From Maylandia zebra (taxonomy: Eukaryota > Chordata > Actinopteri > Cichliformes > Cichlidae): a stretch of DNA of 64,000 bases. The stretch's first letter is position 1. Every line of letters begins with the position of its first letter. The translations under genes were made by a program, and so were the position numbers. The notes beneath the pieces were generated by a model that was not told the origin of the DNA, did not search any database, and saw only the letters and a program-made list of their open reading frames with translations. Below, one piece after another: positions 34,067 through 48,153 of the stretch. Where the stretch lies: NCBI RefSeq assembly GCF_041146795.1, contig NC_135170.1:6784033-6848032 (forward strand), written 5' to 3'.

Positions 34067-36321
34067 GTAAGTCTCCACACTTCTCACACAACCCGTGCTT
34101 TAACTTTCTTTGACTCCAATAGGGATTTGTTGATTTGTTTATATACCGGTAAATAAATAAATCAAAATAATCGCAACTTTGCTGAGCAAAACGTACTTAA
34201 AATAAAAGGTTTCTTCTGCTCGCTTGCCTTTAAGCGTTAATTGGTGTCCAGTAGCTTGGCTGAGGTGACATCTGGAGCGCGTTCAGTACCACGGACAGCT
34301 CAGCCTAGTTTTACCACACAACACATGCCATCGATTTGCCTCAGGATCCACATCTGTTTCGTCTAAAAAGTATTTTTTTTAAAAGCAGAACTTCAATATA
34401 ACCGATTACAGCAGAAATGTGCGCAAAGGTCACTGTTGCTGAACTTGATCAGATCTGCTCTAAATTCTGAAGATCAGCTTTATAAGACCTGCTGAAGGAA
34501 GGAAAAGGACTTAGAACAAAATCTAGTGGCCTCAGTTGCTATTTTTTTTTAAATAATATTTTATATTTTTCAAATGAATAAATACATAAAAGGAGGATAT
34601 ACGTTTTTCTTATTTATTTATTGAAGCAACTCCGACTTTAATCTATAATTCACCCCATGCAATTATTTAGAAAAGGACTGGAAAATACAGCAAATAAGCA
34701 AATAAATAAATAGCCGGGCTGCAGGGTGCGAGTGGGGGTAGAGAGCAGAGGTTTCTGGCACACTTTCATCTGCTCCCACACATGCACGGAGAATAGGAAA
34801 CGTGCTGGAGAGGTTCACACTCCAGCAACATAGTACTCATGGTAGGTGAAGGCCACATTCACATAATACAGTTATTCTACCAAGAGTCTTGGTGGAGATT
34901 TACTGCTGCAAATGGAAAATGCGAAAAAAGTCGCAAAACGCAAATAAATAAATAAATAAACAAACAAACAAATAAATGAAATGCTACAATAATATTTTAT
35001 TTTAAGGATTTCACAAAATATTGCGGTTCTTTTTTGTTTTTAAGTTGTTGGTTAGACAAGATTTACATACAGAGTTTTAAAAGACAATTAGATTGTAGAC
35101 TGCTAGTTCTGGCCTGATTAAATAGTGTGGGTGTGCGATCCGCTGCTAAATGTGGCACAGCATATAGACCAAAACACCCAGAAGGTAAATCCTGAAGCAG
35201 CTGGTGCAGCTTGTCAGATGTGAGCGTCTGTTAGTTTCATGGTTTTCTGTAAGTCTGAATGGAAAAAAAAAGAAATTCAATTTAGATCTCTTTTTTAAAA
35301 TTCAATTAATTGTGAAACAAATTAAACAGTGAAATGGCCAAACTAATGCAAGTGATAATTAAGCTCCTTACTGCCATTTTCAACAGCCTCTGGACATTTC
35401 CACCGCAGACTCCACAGTCAGACAGAGGACAGAGGGATTTTTTTTTATGCTTTATGTTAGTTGTGCAAATTTACGAGTTTGCAGTTTTTAAATCTGTGCA
35501 GACCTGGTATGGACTGGAGCAAACCAGTGACTTCTGGGGAAAATGAACATGCAGTTACTTTATCTGACTGTTAATCCAGACATACACAGATTTATAGTTT
35601 GTTGTTGTAAAAAAAAATACTTGTTTAGTTATCAACAAGAAGTTACAGCAAGATTTCTCTCTTTGTTGAAAGGCTTTAATCCAGGATTCTAATTAATAAT
35701 TGTAACAGCAGGAGCAGATTTGGTAATGGTATGATGTGATAATGAAATAATCGTCATAAAGCTGATACACTTCAGTGGAAATCCAGTTCCTCACACAGCA
35801 TGCTAGTTATTATTATTATTAATGCAAATTAAACCTTTCTGTAAACTCCATTAAACCCACAGCCTCCGTGAAGATGCGTGAAATCAGTTTCCTCCTCTAG
35901 AGACAAACCCATTTTCTTCATCTTCTTTCAAAAGACAACAACTTTCAGGGAAGAGCTGACAAAAAATCAATCACAGCCCAAAGCCCTAAAAAACATTAAA
36001 GGTATATATTGACTTGTTTAACCGCTTTACACACCTCCGTTTACTCATCAGCCTGAGCAGATATTACAGATGAAAACAGATGACATTTGCACCCCTCAGG
36101 AGAGGTATGGTACGGGTCGAAGGTTTAGTCATTAGACAGGAAAGGGCAATAGCCTTTATTAGACTCAAAGCATCTTTTTTAATGTATTTATTTATTTGTA
36201 AGATTTCATTTAGGATTTATTTATTATTTCCTTCTTTTTTGTTATTTTTCATTATGAATCAATGGGAAATTAGACTTCAACAGTGGTTAGATTTCCATAG
36301 CATTTATGTGCCTTGTTACAG
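34067..36321 (+). other. pyya intron 1
   Basis: About 2.25 kb, AT-rich, with AAATAAATAAAC repeats near 34940-34980. No other gene was recognised. Confidence 0.55.
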
Positions 36322-39300
36322 ATGGTTGTGATACTGAAACCTTGGACAGTGCTGGTGGCCTTAGTGCTGTGTGTGCTGGTCTGTCTGGGAACACTGGCTG
36401 ATGCCTACCCCCCCAAACCCGAGAACCCAGGAGAGGATGCTCCTCCTGAAGAGCTGGCCAAATACTACACTGCCCTGAGACACTACATCAATCTGATCAC
36501 CAGGCAGAGGTATGACCACACACACATACACGAGTGTGTGCCCAACAGGCACCGCTGTTCAGGACAGCCTTGAAATGAATGTGGTGCTCAAATGACATTT
36601 AGATTTGGTACCATGAGAAAATGACTGAACTTGAAGGAAAATGGTGATTTCCAAACAAATAAAGAAACCATTTTCATCTCCTGCATTAAATTTCAATAAG
36701 GATATCAAGGTAAATTTAACAAGGTAAAAAACAAGAAAAAAAGATACAGCACAATCTGCTTCATCACCAATGAAATGACGTGTGCCATATTTGAAAATGT
36801 GGAACGAAAAAACAAAAAAGCTTGAATTAATTTTTTTGTTCAGTTTTCTTCCACCATAAAATCCTGCAAGGCAGGGCACCAATATGAATATTTAATGGTC
36901 CCACACTAATAACCTTTCCCAAGTCTTTAAGTATTGTTTTTACTGTTGTGGATGATCCACATGAAGCTGGGCATGAAGAAAGTATGTGAGTTAAATCACT
37001 CATAAACAGCCCTTGAAAAATCCCCTCAAAATTAATGACCCTGAGCCAACTGTAGGTGTTAAGCTAAATGTGTTAGTGGGGAACTTGAGCCTTTTCTTGC
37101 TTCTTTCCTGCCGATCTTACTTTAGTCCAGACTTCATTTTATCTTCCTTGAGTCATTAAAGCAAGCTGGTTCATACATAAGCCTGGAGCTCTGTCAATGT
37201 GTGATGTACACCCTCTTCCTCCCCAACACTTCACACAATGAGATTATAGATTAGATTACTGTCCACTCTCTGAAACCTCCAGGCCTCGAAATGAGCGGGA
37301 CCAGAGCAATAAAATCGGCGCAGACCGACCCAAGAAAGAAGCCCAAATTCAGTTAGCAGGGCCCAAGCTAAAGCCTGCTGCTCTCAGGTATAAAGATCAC
37401 CAGTATGGAATTGTCAGAGGGTGTTTCATCATTGGAAACAGTCACACTCGGGAGCTATCTGTTCTCATTCATGAAAGTCAAATAGGCCATTGGTATTTAA
37501 ATACATCCAGTGCTATAGAAAGTTTTTGCATTTCACTAGAGAGGTGCACATTATGGTTTTCACAGTGGGTGTGAGTGTTTGTTAGGTTTAGACACACTAG
37601 ATACAACTGATAGATCTATGAGGTGTAACCACAAATGAACAAAAGAAAACAAAAGTAAAATTTGCATAGTTATTATATCATATGTGCTATATTGTGACAA
37701 TGTTAATATTTAAATATTGCATTTATCAGTTACCATCACATGTAGCCACGCTTTTCAGTGTAAGTAACATTTCTTACTACTCCAAATTATATGGAAAATT
37801 ATACACAAATACATCAAAAATACCAAAACTAACAAAGACACGTTCATCCCCAACTGGCTCAAACATTTCACAGAAAGCTGTTTTAACACATGAAGGACTG
37901 TGAAGATGTTAAAGAGGATGGATTTTAATTCTGGTGACTTTTGTCTTTTTTTTTCTTTTTTACAAATATCCATACAACTAATCAATTAAAAATTAATTCA
38001 AAAGAACACTCAATCCTTAGATTGAGCTTTAGATTTAAATTAAGGTCCCACAATTGTAGGAATTGCAGGCGTGAGCCTGTGAACCTGCTTGATCATTTCA
38101 GTGCAGCACTAACAGAAAATGTTGAAAGTATATTATTACATTTCCTTAAGTAAGAAATCCGAGCATTTCTTTCACCACTGGGGAGAAGAAGACGCAAAAG
38201 GACACATTAAGGCTAAAGAAAAAAATATTGGTAGATTGGTAGGAAGATTGAGGTATCAACCAGCGGTGAAAACATTTTATATCCTGATATGTTGCCAGCT
38301 GTGTGACAGCTGAAACAGTACATGTGCGCTTCTTGATTGCTTACCTGCAGGGAAGCACACACTGAGGAAGTAACGGAGCATAAGATTGGGTGCTGAGGTC
38401 ATAGGGGAGGTGGAACAGATGTTTGATGGGAAAACAGAAGAACTGCAGGCCGCTCTGCGGGACCTGAGATGATTGTTTCGCACACATAAACACACACACA
38501 CACACACACACATTACCAAGTAAATTTTCAGTTAAACGGCTCTGTGATTTTACATTTGCAAGCTCTTTTGGAACCCTGGTTTCCCATCAAGGGAATGATA
38601 AAAACCCAGCCAGACTTGGAAATGACAGCCTCGTACACACATTAAAACAAACACACACTCTTGAATTTGAATCTGACTGTGACATTAAAGCATTAGCAGC
38701 AAACAAAAGGGAACAGCTTGGAAAGGTAGAGGTAAGAGAAGACAGGTGACAGACTGACGGACAAGTGTGATGCACCAGAACCAAAAGTCCAAAAGTCATG
38801 TGTTTGTTGTGAGAGGAATAAATGTGGTCACTGGTTTGAATCAGGTTGCTGCACACTGCTGATGATTTTGAAAGGAAGGACACAATCACAGACAGAAACC
38901 TGCCAACAATAAGAAAAAAACCAAAAAAAAAACCTGATTAACACAAAGTGTCCAAAGTGACGGCATGACAAGCACATCTCAAAAAAACAAATATAGTACC
39001 AACAAAAGCAAACAACATACAAACAACCTAACAAAGTCTTAGGGAACAGACACTTAACACACACCAGGGAACAGGATAACAAACCCCAGGCAAACTGAAT
39101 CAAACACTAACAAGGGTGAGGAAAAAAAGGAAATAACTTTCAAAATAAAACAGGAAATTGTAAGGTTGATTAAGAATGAACTCTAAACTCTAAGCGGTGC
39201 AGAAAATCACAAAGAGAACTTTCAAAAGCGCAGTGGAAGAGAAAATTTAGAGACAGACAATTGAAACTGTGTTGTCATAAAGACAGTGTCGTGGAGATGT

Positions 39301-41887
39301 GCAAAAGTCTTGACTTCTCATTTTTAAAAAGTATTTTTCTACACAAATGGAAAATAGGTGCAGCGTTTTATTAAAATGTGTACATACATACATGAGAATG
39401 CATTGTATAAAGCTACATTTTAACAAGCTTGAAAGTCAAAATTTGGTATGGCCAACTTTATTCTATAACACAGATTGCTGTAGACATTCACAGTTTTACC
39501 TCTCGTGAGCTCTTCTGTGCATACTCATACAGAACTTTCAAATTTGGTTTATCACTCTAGAAGACCTACTGGCACTGGTTGATAATTTGGGCTACCTTTG
39601 TCCCCATTTCCCTTCCTTAAGCATGGTTTCCTGACAGCCACCGTTTCATTGAGACCATTTCTAATGCTTCAGCAAACAGCACGTGGGGCACATTATATCC
39701 AGTTTTCCGTTAATAACTCTTTCTTTCGGAATCACTTTTTTTGGAGCAGCTATTGGTGAAACAATGTTATCTTTGGCATTATTCATAGATCCAACTAAAG
39801 AAATGGAAACATATATGTTTATGCAACAGAATGCTAGTAACAAAGTACCTAAAGATACTATTCAAACTGTTTTGATAAAACTAATCCAACCCTTGAATTG
39901 TGTGACTTGAATCATCCTTGAATCATTGATGGGTCAGTGTTGGTTGTCTTCACAAGACATGAAAGAAAGAAACAAAAAAACTCCTCTGTAAACATTCACT
40001 TACACATAAATGAATGAAAAGCAGTCAATGGCCAAAGGAAAACTTCAGAAATATTTCAGAAAGCCTGGAGAACTCTTATTCATGACCACATATATAGAAA
40101 TGTGGGGTGACTTAAGACCTTTGGACCACCTACAATATTAAATATACCATATAACAGTTACAGGAGCGGCATGGTCATGAAAACTCATGCTATGAAGTTC
40201 CCAGTGCTCATATTCTGCTGATGTTTACGTCAGATGATTGTTGGTACTTTAGTGTACTTTTACACATTATGCGCCTCAGGATTTGACAGCTCCAATCTAA
40301 CTTATGGGTGCTGTGATTTCTAAATGCATACACTTTGCAATGATACCACTTACAGTTGACTGTGGAATAGCTAGGAGGGAAGAAATTTCATGAACTGACA
40401 ATGGTGACATCCTATCACAGTAACAGCAGAATGACTTATTAGTTGTTTGTAAAGGCAAACTGCATGGCTACAGGCTTGATTTTATAAACCAGTGGCAAGG
40501 GGACTAAAACCACAGTGCGGCACAATGTATTAGTGTATATACAGATATACAGTGTATATCTCAACAAAAGACGTGCGTGTTTCATCGGTAGCCAAATGAG
40601 GTTAAACTTATTATGGTTTCTAAGTCATGAGTAAATGGACTGATTCTTATATAGCACTTTTCTACTCTCCCAGAGTACTCAAAGGACTATATACAACAAC
40701 CTCATTCACACCCACTCATACAAGCACTTCTAAACTCAAGAGCAAACTAACCAACATTCACACACATTCACACTCCGATGAACGCATCAGAGGGCAACTT
40801 GGGGTTAGTATCTTGCCCGAGGATAATTGGCATGCAGACTGGGGAAGCCAAGGATCAAACCACCAACCTTCCAGTCAGTAATTGATCTGCTCAACCACCT
40901 GAGCCACAGCCAACTCAGTGATTTTCAGCCTGTACGAACAGCTGTATATTTTTTCCTGTGGCTCTAGAGATTAAATTTTATCTTGTGTCAGATAAATAAT
41001 CCCTACAATAATATAGAGGATGTGTGCAGTCATGAAAGATGTATGCTGTAGAATCATTCCACCTGAATGCAATCATGTGCCACAAAAGGCAGGAGAAAAG
41101 ACTAAGCACCTTATCTGCAGATCTCATTTCATATCAAGCTTTGAGGGGCGTGTGTTTTCATATTTGTAACTAAATTCTTGAAAATCTGTTAAAAAACGTG
41201 GATTATTATGGATTATATAGAGACCTCTGTAGCAACCACCAATGTGGCATTCATGGTTGTATCATGGGTAATTTAGGATCCAGTCTTATAGAAGGATTAA
41301 AGGTCAGTGTATAAGGGATCCTTGCTGCTTCTATTTTGACTCTATACCAATGAGCTGCACTTTGTGTGACTGATTTACAATAAAAGCAAATCTGTTTTTG
41401 TAAAGGAGAGTGAAACAGCAGCATTAGGAAGTGTTTGGATCAGCAGTCGTTTCGAGAACAGAAAATGCACTGTGGTGGTCTGAGTCGAGGGGGAGAATGG
41501 TGAACCTTTCCACTAACAATGATTATTAAACAACAGAAACATTTACAGAGGCAAACTGTCATGAATATCTATTTTTCCAAAATAATGCCAACATTAAAGC
41601 ATAAAGACTGAGCTTTAACTTCATGAAAATGATCACAATTGCAATTTACAATAAAAAAAAATGTCTTCTTCACTCTCAGGTATGGAAAGCGTTCAGCTCA
41701 GGAGGACGTGGTCGCAGAGCTGCTGTTTGGTGGCGATAACAACAGAGACCAGAGATCAAGGTAAAGATCCTCAAATGTAAAAACTGAAGATGTCACATGA
41801 ACTTAAAGAATTTACACTCTTCTCTCATTGGCACATTATTTCCTCTCTCTGTCTTTCAACAGATATGATGACTCTTACATGTGGTGA
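36322..41887 (+). CDS. pyya: Peptide YY precursor (three coding exons)
   Basis: A gut and brain peptide hormone that acts on Y-type G-protein-coupled receptors to control feeding and gut motility. Coding exons are 36322-36509, 41680-41760 and 41863-41887, giving 97 residues. Residues 1-28 are a signal peptide with a long hydrophobic core ([16 protein letters not shown]). Residues 29-64 are the 36-residue mature peptide, starting [17 protein letters not shown] and ending ITRQRY. Gly65 supplies the C-terminal amide, Lys66-Arg67 is the cleavage site, and 68-97 is the flanking peptide ending YDDSYMW. The split Arg codon at 36509/41680 falls in QR-Y, as in other family genes. NPY was considered, but the YPP start, the signal peptide, the C-flanking peptide and linkage to mpp2 favour PYY of the a type. 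Confidence 0.92.
39290..40460. mobile_element. Probable degenerate Tc1-like relic
   Basis: Phrases such as GGTTTATCACTCTAGAAGACC and ATACCACTTACAGTTGACTG resemble old Tc1 copies common in fish. No transposase frame or terminal repeat survives, so the call rests on recognition alone and the borders are approximate. Confidence 0.4.
40632..40913 (-). mobile_element. tRNA-derived SINE, AFC-like
   Basis: On the minus strand it opens TGGCTGTGGCTCAGGTGGTT (A box) with the B-box-like GGTTTGATCC. A middle part follows with GGGCAAGATACTAAC-type sequence, and the copy ends in a LINE-like tail (AGTGCTATATAAGAATCAGTCCATTTA in diverged form). It is the same family as 61124-61410, in opposite orientation. 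Confidence 0.8.
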
Positions 41888-42085
41888 TTCTCCTCCCTCC
41901 TCATCGGACATTCCCTCCGGGTACATCCCAGAATGCACCTGGAGGGGCCGACATGTGCCTCTTCTTCCCTGTACTCTAAACCCAACAAAAGAGCATCTCT
42001 GACGTATCACAACCTCCCTCTGTTTCTCCTGTTGTTGTTTCACATCTCTGTCACTCCAACAAAACTGTACATAATTTATTATTAA

Positions 42086-42260
42086 AATAAAATATATATG
42101 TATATGAAATCACAGAAGGTGGAACTGTGTCTGTGTGTGTGTGTGTGAGCTTTGGTGTCCTTCAACTGTCCATCAGACTGGAGGAGATTCTTGTTTTGCT
42201 GTTTGTATTGTGAAAAGTAACATCATAATATGTGAATCAAATGTTTTCTGTGAGAATAAA
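42086..42260 (+). promoter_or_regulatory. pyya: Two candidate poly(A) signals of pyya
   Basis: AATAAA at 42086-42091 and again at 42255-42260 give a 3' UTR of about 220 or 390 bases. A short GT tract lies between them. Confidence 0.6.
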
Positions 42261-42289
42261 AGTTCCCAAGGACTCATGATCTTTTCTTT

Positions 42290-45200
42290 TGTGGCCTTTT
42301 ATGTTCATTTATAACTCCGTATTTTAATTCTACCCGCTACTATAGCTTTGCCTGATTCAGAGTTCAACAGACTTCTTATTGATCTTACAGTGGGACTTGC
42401 CTCTCAACTGATCCTTTGTCTCCAATAAGGTATTTTAACGTCCTCCCCAAAAACATTTCTAAACTTAACTAAGAGACTGACAAAAAACAATGGCTTTGTC
42501 CAAAACATCAATGTATTGTGTTGAAGAGATATATTTAAAAGATAGTAGTAATCAGTATAGTGTCCATTCTGCACAGGCTCCAATTAATGGCAAGGGAAAT
42601 GCTGCTGAACGCTTAGATATGGAGGAATAGGTGCTCTGCTGAATGAAACAGCAAAGAAGCACCAGCGCCAACTTTGGGAAATAAACCACGTTTAGATTTA
42701 TACAATAGGAGCAAATTGAGGATGTGCACTGAAGTCCGACTCGTAGACAGCTCTTGGAGAGTAAAGGATGATTCTGGCGGTAAACTGACATTGTTTCTTC
42801 TACATCGGTAAGAACAAAGCTTTTAATCTAAAGGTTTTAGGAGCTGCTAACAGTGCAGAAAAGCCCAAACACCGTTTAACTCCAGAAACTCCAGAACAGT
42901 AAGATGACCACATTAGCCACGGCATCACCCAGATCTCAGGACAGATATTGTATTATTTGTTTTTTAAAGGAGTTGGCAACTACACTAACACTTTCTGGTA
43001 AAACACTGCCTCCTGGTGGTGAAACTTCGGGTTAAGTTTGCAATATGTGAATACAAAAAGTACCTTTCAATCAGTTTTCTTCTGACATTTCTAAAAAATG
43101 GCAAGGATAGAGTAGCAAAATCAGGAAAATTGTTAAACACATAGCTTTAATCTTGAAAGTGTGATTTGCACATTACTCTGAACTCAGAAAATTTGAAACA
43201 ATAGTTAATATAAAATAATGATATAAATAATACAGTATAAATATAAATAACCCGCAGCAACAGCGGACACAGCTCAGAAAATTAGGTTTAGCTTTAGGCC
43301 GAAATATTTTAAAAGGAAAATAATTAATAAGACCCCCCACCCCATCCCCCTCTCTCTTTTTTTCAGTTTTTCTGAGTGTTAAAAACTCTAATGAGGAGAG
43401 TTATTGATATTAACACAATCTATATCTCTTACTCTTACTGTGTCACTTGCTCTGGGTGAGAATAGATAATGCACTGAAAATGCAACTATATAGTGTTATA
43501 TTTAAATAAAGACTGAGGTGCTTTCTGAGACATTTATAGCTGGTTTATACTGTCATGTTTTGTAATCTGTAATACTGAAATGTTTCTGGCAATTGAATAG
43601 TCCTTGTGGAACTGAGTCAAACTGCAATGTGTGTGTGGGTTTAATTGTTCTTGGACAACAAAAGATCATTATGGTGTGGATGAATAAGATGCATCAATGT
43701 GTCACAGGATATGCTGACAGTAACAAAATATCAAGCTTAAATGAAAGTTATCAGGTTATATGCTTAGGGAAACATACAGGGTTAATATGCAGTGCACAAA
43801 AGAAAGAGGGTTTACTGTGGGGACAGAAGATTTAGGAGTATTGAGCTAAAACACACAAACACAAACAGCTGCAGTAATGGTAATTTCCTCAGAGACCAGA
43901 TCTTATTTTATTGTTGAATTTGGGGGGCATGAAGCAAAAGAAAGGAAGAATTAATCCCAGAGCACAGTCATGCTGAAGGCAAAGATGGCCTAATAATACC
44001 AGGGAGAAAACCAACATCACATTGTCAAAGGTATCTTTCTCACTGGTATCATTATGTTTCTTTTTATGTATTTTATTTGAGTATTTCTAGGACAAACTGT
44101 GATGGAAAAACAAAAGCTCTCACACTTACACATTCTTCTCATAGCTCATGTATTAATTATAACAATAGAAAAAAATGTGAAAGCAAAACAAGCACTGGCC
44201 CTTTAATGCACCTCTACGTAAAGCACCGGGAATATGGTCAATTCAACCGGAAGTCTCTTGATTCTAAGCGTTAAAGTATTACATTCCCATCCCGCTTCTT
44301 GTTTACCTGCATGCTTTATAATTTTTATTTCAGTGGCAACTCTTACTTTTATATAAATATAAAAATATAATGCTTTAATAATTCAATTTTATTGTAGCTT
44401 TATTCGCTAAATGCCCTTTATTCTGAAGTTTTCTCGGAAGTTGTGTATTTTTCTGCCTCTTCCAGTCACAGAGGGAACCGAGAAACCAGACGACAACAAA
44501 AAGCGCACGAGACATCACAGACGGCAGGAAGCGTCTCTTGTTGTGTTTAAAGGTGGGTGAGTTTGTTTTTATGTGTCGCAAATATCATTTTATTAACAGA
44601 CGACGTCTTATCATTAAAGTATCCTAATAAAAGGGTTGTTTATTTCAGGGAGCAGATACACTAAAGCTAGGTTGACAAAGGTGCGCGCGTGTGCGCGCGG
44701 TTCTCTCAGTGTATTTAAATAACCGCGCGCCATTAGCGCTACATTTCATTTGTGATGTTTGGTTAGCATCTTCCTTTGTCAGACAGGCTATCTGCATGTC
44801 TTTCTGTCCCCCTCTCCTTTTGTGTTTGTGTGTGTGGTGCTTTGTTATGTATGACTCCTGAGATTAATTAGTAGACTTCTCTGCTTGCACTGGTGTATTT
44901 GCACCTGTGTCGTTTATTGTGTGTTTGCTGAGGGATTCATTGGTTATGTTAATGGTAGTGTAGTTAGGCTACCAGTTAAACTGTTTTAAGACTTAGAGTC
45001 ACACTCACCCTGACAATTTTATGACAGTTTGTCAAGCTAGACTCATCTGTCCTAATACTTGACAAATATAGCTTTTTTAAAATTGCTTAATAAAGCCATA
45101 ATATTAAATACCATAAATCTCTTAAAGTTTTTTCTTTTTTATTATGTATTCTAACAATTCAATAACAATTCTGAGTAATTCTCTTGCTGTTGAAGTTTAG

Positions 45201-46165
45201 TAACTGACATGATTTGTGTGTTTGTTATCATCTCAGAGACTCAAAATAATAATAATGATTAGAAACAATAATCACACTACATTTGTCATCAGTTAAGTTG
45301 TAGTCCAGCTATTATATCTGCTTGGTTGGGATTTTCCTTTTGAAATGGTAAAATAGTACAAAAGAAAATGCGGATAAAACAGCACTTTAGCTCAAGTCTA
45401 AGGAATAAATCGTTTGAAATAACCAGCTTTACTAAATACAGGATAACGACACAGTTTAAACCATGTTGGCATGTAGTACAGCACACAGCCAAACAGCTTT
45501 TGCCGGCATGTGCTTTCTACAATTGTTTCTTTACATACAGCAGGCCTGTCCTGGTGTAGCTAAGCAGATGGATGATGGTGGGGGGTGAATGGAGGAGGGG
45601 CAGGGATGTTGCATAAATAAGGGAGTAATAGAGAGGAAAGGATGGGAGGAAGGTAAGAAGGAGGGGAACATCATTAAGGGGATCTGCAAGCAAGAAAAAA
45701 GGATTAAAAAAGCAGAGGGGAGTGAGACAGCAGGACAGAGTGCAGAGCTGAGGAAGCTGTGAGGGAAAGAAGTGTTAAAAAAAGTGACGATGAAGCAGGA
45801 GGACGAGGAGGGGTGTTTGTTGGAACGTGTGAGGAAGCAGAAAGCCAATGGACTTCACAGCATTTTAAACACAGTCATTAATGTGTCTGTGTTGGGCTGT
45901 TATTGTAGTTGACATGTACAGTAGCTGAGCAGCCTACTTCATCCACATAGAATGAGTCCACGTCCTCATCAGTAATATCAACAAAAGAGAAAAAGTATTG
46001 TACTCCCATACTCATTGTCATACAGCTCAGTGAAGTTATGCTGCTACTCACGATGTGCATTTATTTGATGAGTCATACATACACAGTGTGAGTTCAGTTC
46101 AGGCGCACCGTCCGTGGTTCTACTTAGATTTGCAACATCTGTTTTTTGTTTTTTTCACACTGAGG

Positions 46166-46235
<70 letters not shown>

Positions 46236-48135
46236 AATAAACTAGGTGACTCATAACCAAAATAATTTAGTTGGATAAATGGTACTACAGACTGGAGTAA
46301 AATGTAAATATGTAAATATGATTTGGGGGTGCCCCTTTTAAGAGCAGTGGGCAGCCAGTAGGCTAGTCCCTTGGTCAGGGGAATTAACCTGACGTGTTTT
46401 CAGTTTGGGAAGAAACTGGAGCTACTGGAGGAAACTGGAAGAACAGATTGAAAAAGGAAGGCGCAGGTTTGAACTTTAAAAAGTTTCACTGTGAGACAAC
46501 AGTGCTAAGCACCGAAGCATCCTATGCTCAGTCAGTTTCTCTCTTTTATGGTGTTCATTATTATTCATGGAGTTTTGCTGTCGCCAGTCTAGACCCAAAC
46601 AGGTCAGGGTAGTATCCAAGATTAAAATCTTGTAATGTTTTCTTTCACATTTGTTGTCATCAGCTTGGATAAAATGTGCATCAAAGCTGGATGATGGTGT
46701 GAATCTCATCTTTCAGACATTATACTTTACATCCAGTCCATCCCGTTCCACACGTTTCACTCTTACAGCTTCTCCTTTTACGTCATCCACTTTTGCCTGA
46801 GGTGTTGTGTAATGCCTACTCTAGTATAAACAGCAGGGTGTGTGTGTGAAGGCAAAACTGAGGGAAGATGAGTTTCCATGGCAGCCACAAACTGCAACAG
46901 CAGCTTGTCATAGCAACAAGCATAGATAAATGCATAGATAGATAGAAAGCATTAAAGGGGATGTGTGCCTCTTTGTTCCCTTCTCACTTTCTCTGTATTG
47001 CCATTGTATCGTGTGTGCTGTCTTGGCAGTGTATAGATTAGTCACACCCACATGCCCTCCCCCTCCCCTTTTGCCAGGCATGTTCAATTCCAGAACAATC
47101 AGTGGAGCTCCACCCTCAGTCGCTGACATCACTGCACCCTGTGTGTTTGTCGTGCTGCGTTATGGCGGGGAGGGGGTTCAAAAACACGAGCATACCGTAT
47201 ACACCCGCAAACATTCCCACGTGCAGCAACTGAGCAGTGCAGTTTTATCTCATGCTAATTTATAGCACACACTGAACCCAGTCATCAGTTATTATCACGC
47301 GGTTGTTACTCTCAGTCAGCAGGATGGCAGCATAAGTCTCGACAGAAAAGGATGATTAAAATGTTTAACATGAATATTTTAGACTGCTGAATCTGCTTTT
47401 TTAAATCATGCTATAAAAATAATTACTAAAATGTCAGAACTGAACAGAAAAACATGTTAAAGCCCAGATTTGGTTCTTCATATATCTATGATAACTGACA
47501 ACTCTCCAATTTTTTGGTCTCATATCCACTTCTGTCAGATGATCACTAAAAAAACTCAGAGCTGTAGTGCATGTGAGATATATCAGCTCAGCTATTTAGC
47601 TTCAGGCCTAAATGGATAAATAGCTACCCTGGCTGTAGTGTTTATGTTTCTATGCCAGTACATTACTTGCAATTGTGCTCTCCCCTTTTTCTTCTTCCTG
47701 CAGCCATTTATAGGAGTAAAAAAGCCTGGTAAAATCATATAAGCTCAAAGGCTGTTTTTAAAAAATGTGTATTACTGAGGCTGTAGTGGTGTACTGCACT
47801 GCGTGTAAGTGGTGCAGTGGCCTATATATTAAGAGTGTTAACTTGTCCAATTGGTTCCAATCTTGAGGCTTTTATTCATGTGAAAGTGTTTATCTTTGTA
47901 TTGCAAGTTGCCCAGTGAGTTTAAAAGCAGGTGGTTTGCACGGCATGAATAGAGGACATCATCATTTGTACTAAATCATCCCCATCTGAATGTAGCAGCG
48001 AAGGAAACAAGCTTTTTTAAAATGTTGGTGTTCATTGAACGTCTTTATCATTATTGTCAGTGTCTTATTTTCAGACCTGCACTTACATTTATTTTGTTGA
48101 TCATTCTTTCCTTTTTTTCTTTCTGTCCTTCTCAG
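42290..48135. other. pyya-mpp2 intergenic region and likely mpp2 5' region
   Basis: No coding exon is firmly supported. At 44240-44560 a CCGGAAGT box (near 44246), GC-richer sequence and a donor-like site (AAAGGTGGGTGAG at 44550) suggest a first untranslated exon of mpp2. A second possible start region is the purine-rich stretch 45565-45850 with a CATAAATA box near 45613. Both are inferences. Confidence 0.4.
46165..46230. repeat. (CA)n microsatellite
   Basis: Some 32 CA units without interruption. Confidence 0.95.
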
Positions 48136-48153
48136 ATTTACTGCAGCTCTACC

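Larger units (their letters stand above)
36510..41679 (+). other. pyya intron 2 (5.2 kb)
   Basis: Contains a (CA)n tract near 38491-38512, a probable Tc1 relic (39290-40460) and a minus-strand SINE (40632-40913). No nested gene was recognised. Confidence 0.7.

Noticed and set aside
36313-36573. Unspliced frame reading through the end of pyya exon 2
   Set aside because: It adds MLQ before the true ATG and reads into the intron after QR. The splice sites at 36322 and 36510 give the conserved GKR processing site.
39683-39910. 75-codon frame with a hydrophobic stretch in pyya intron 2
   Set aside because: It lies in a probable Tc1 relic and has no splice context or family resemblance.
36322-41887. 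NPY instead of PYY
   Set aside because: The mature peptide alone is close to NPY, but the YPP start, the signal peptide, the C-flanking peptide ending YDDSYMW and the MPP2 neighbour all fit PYY better.
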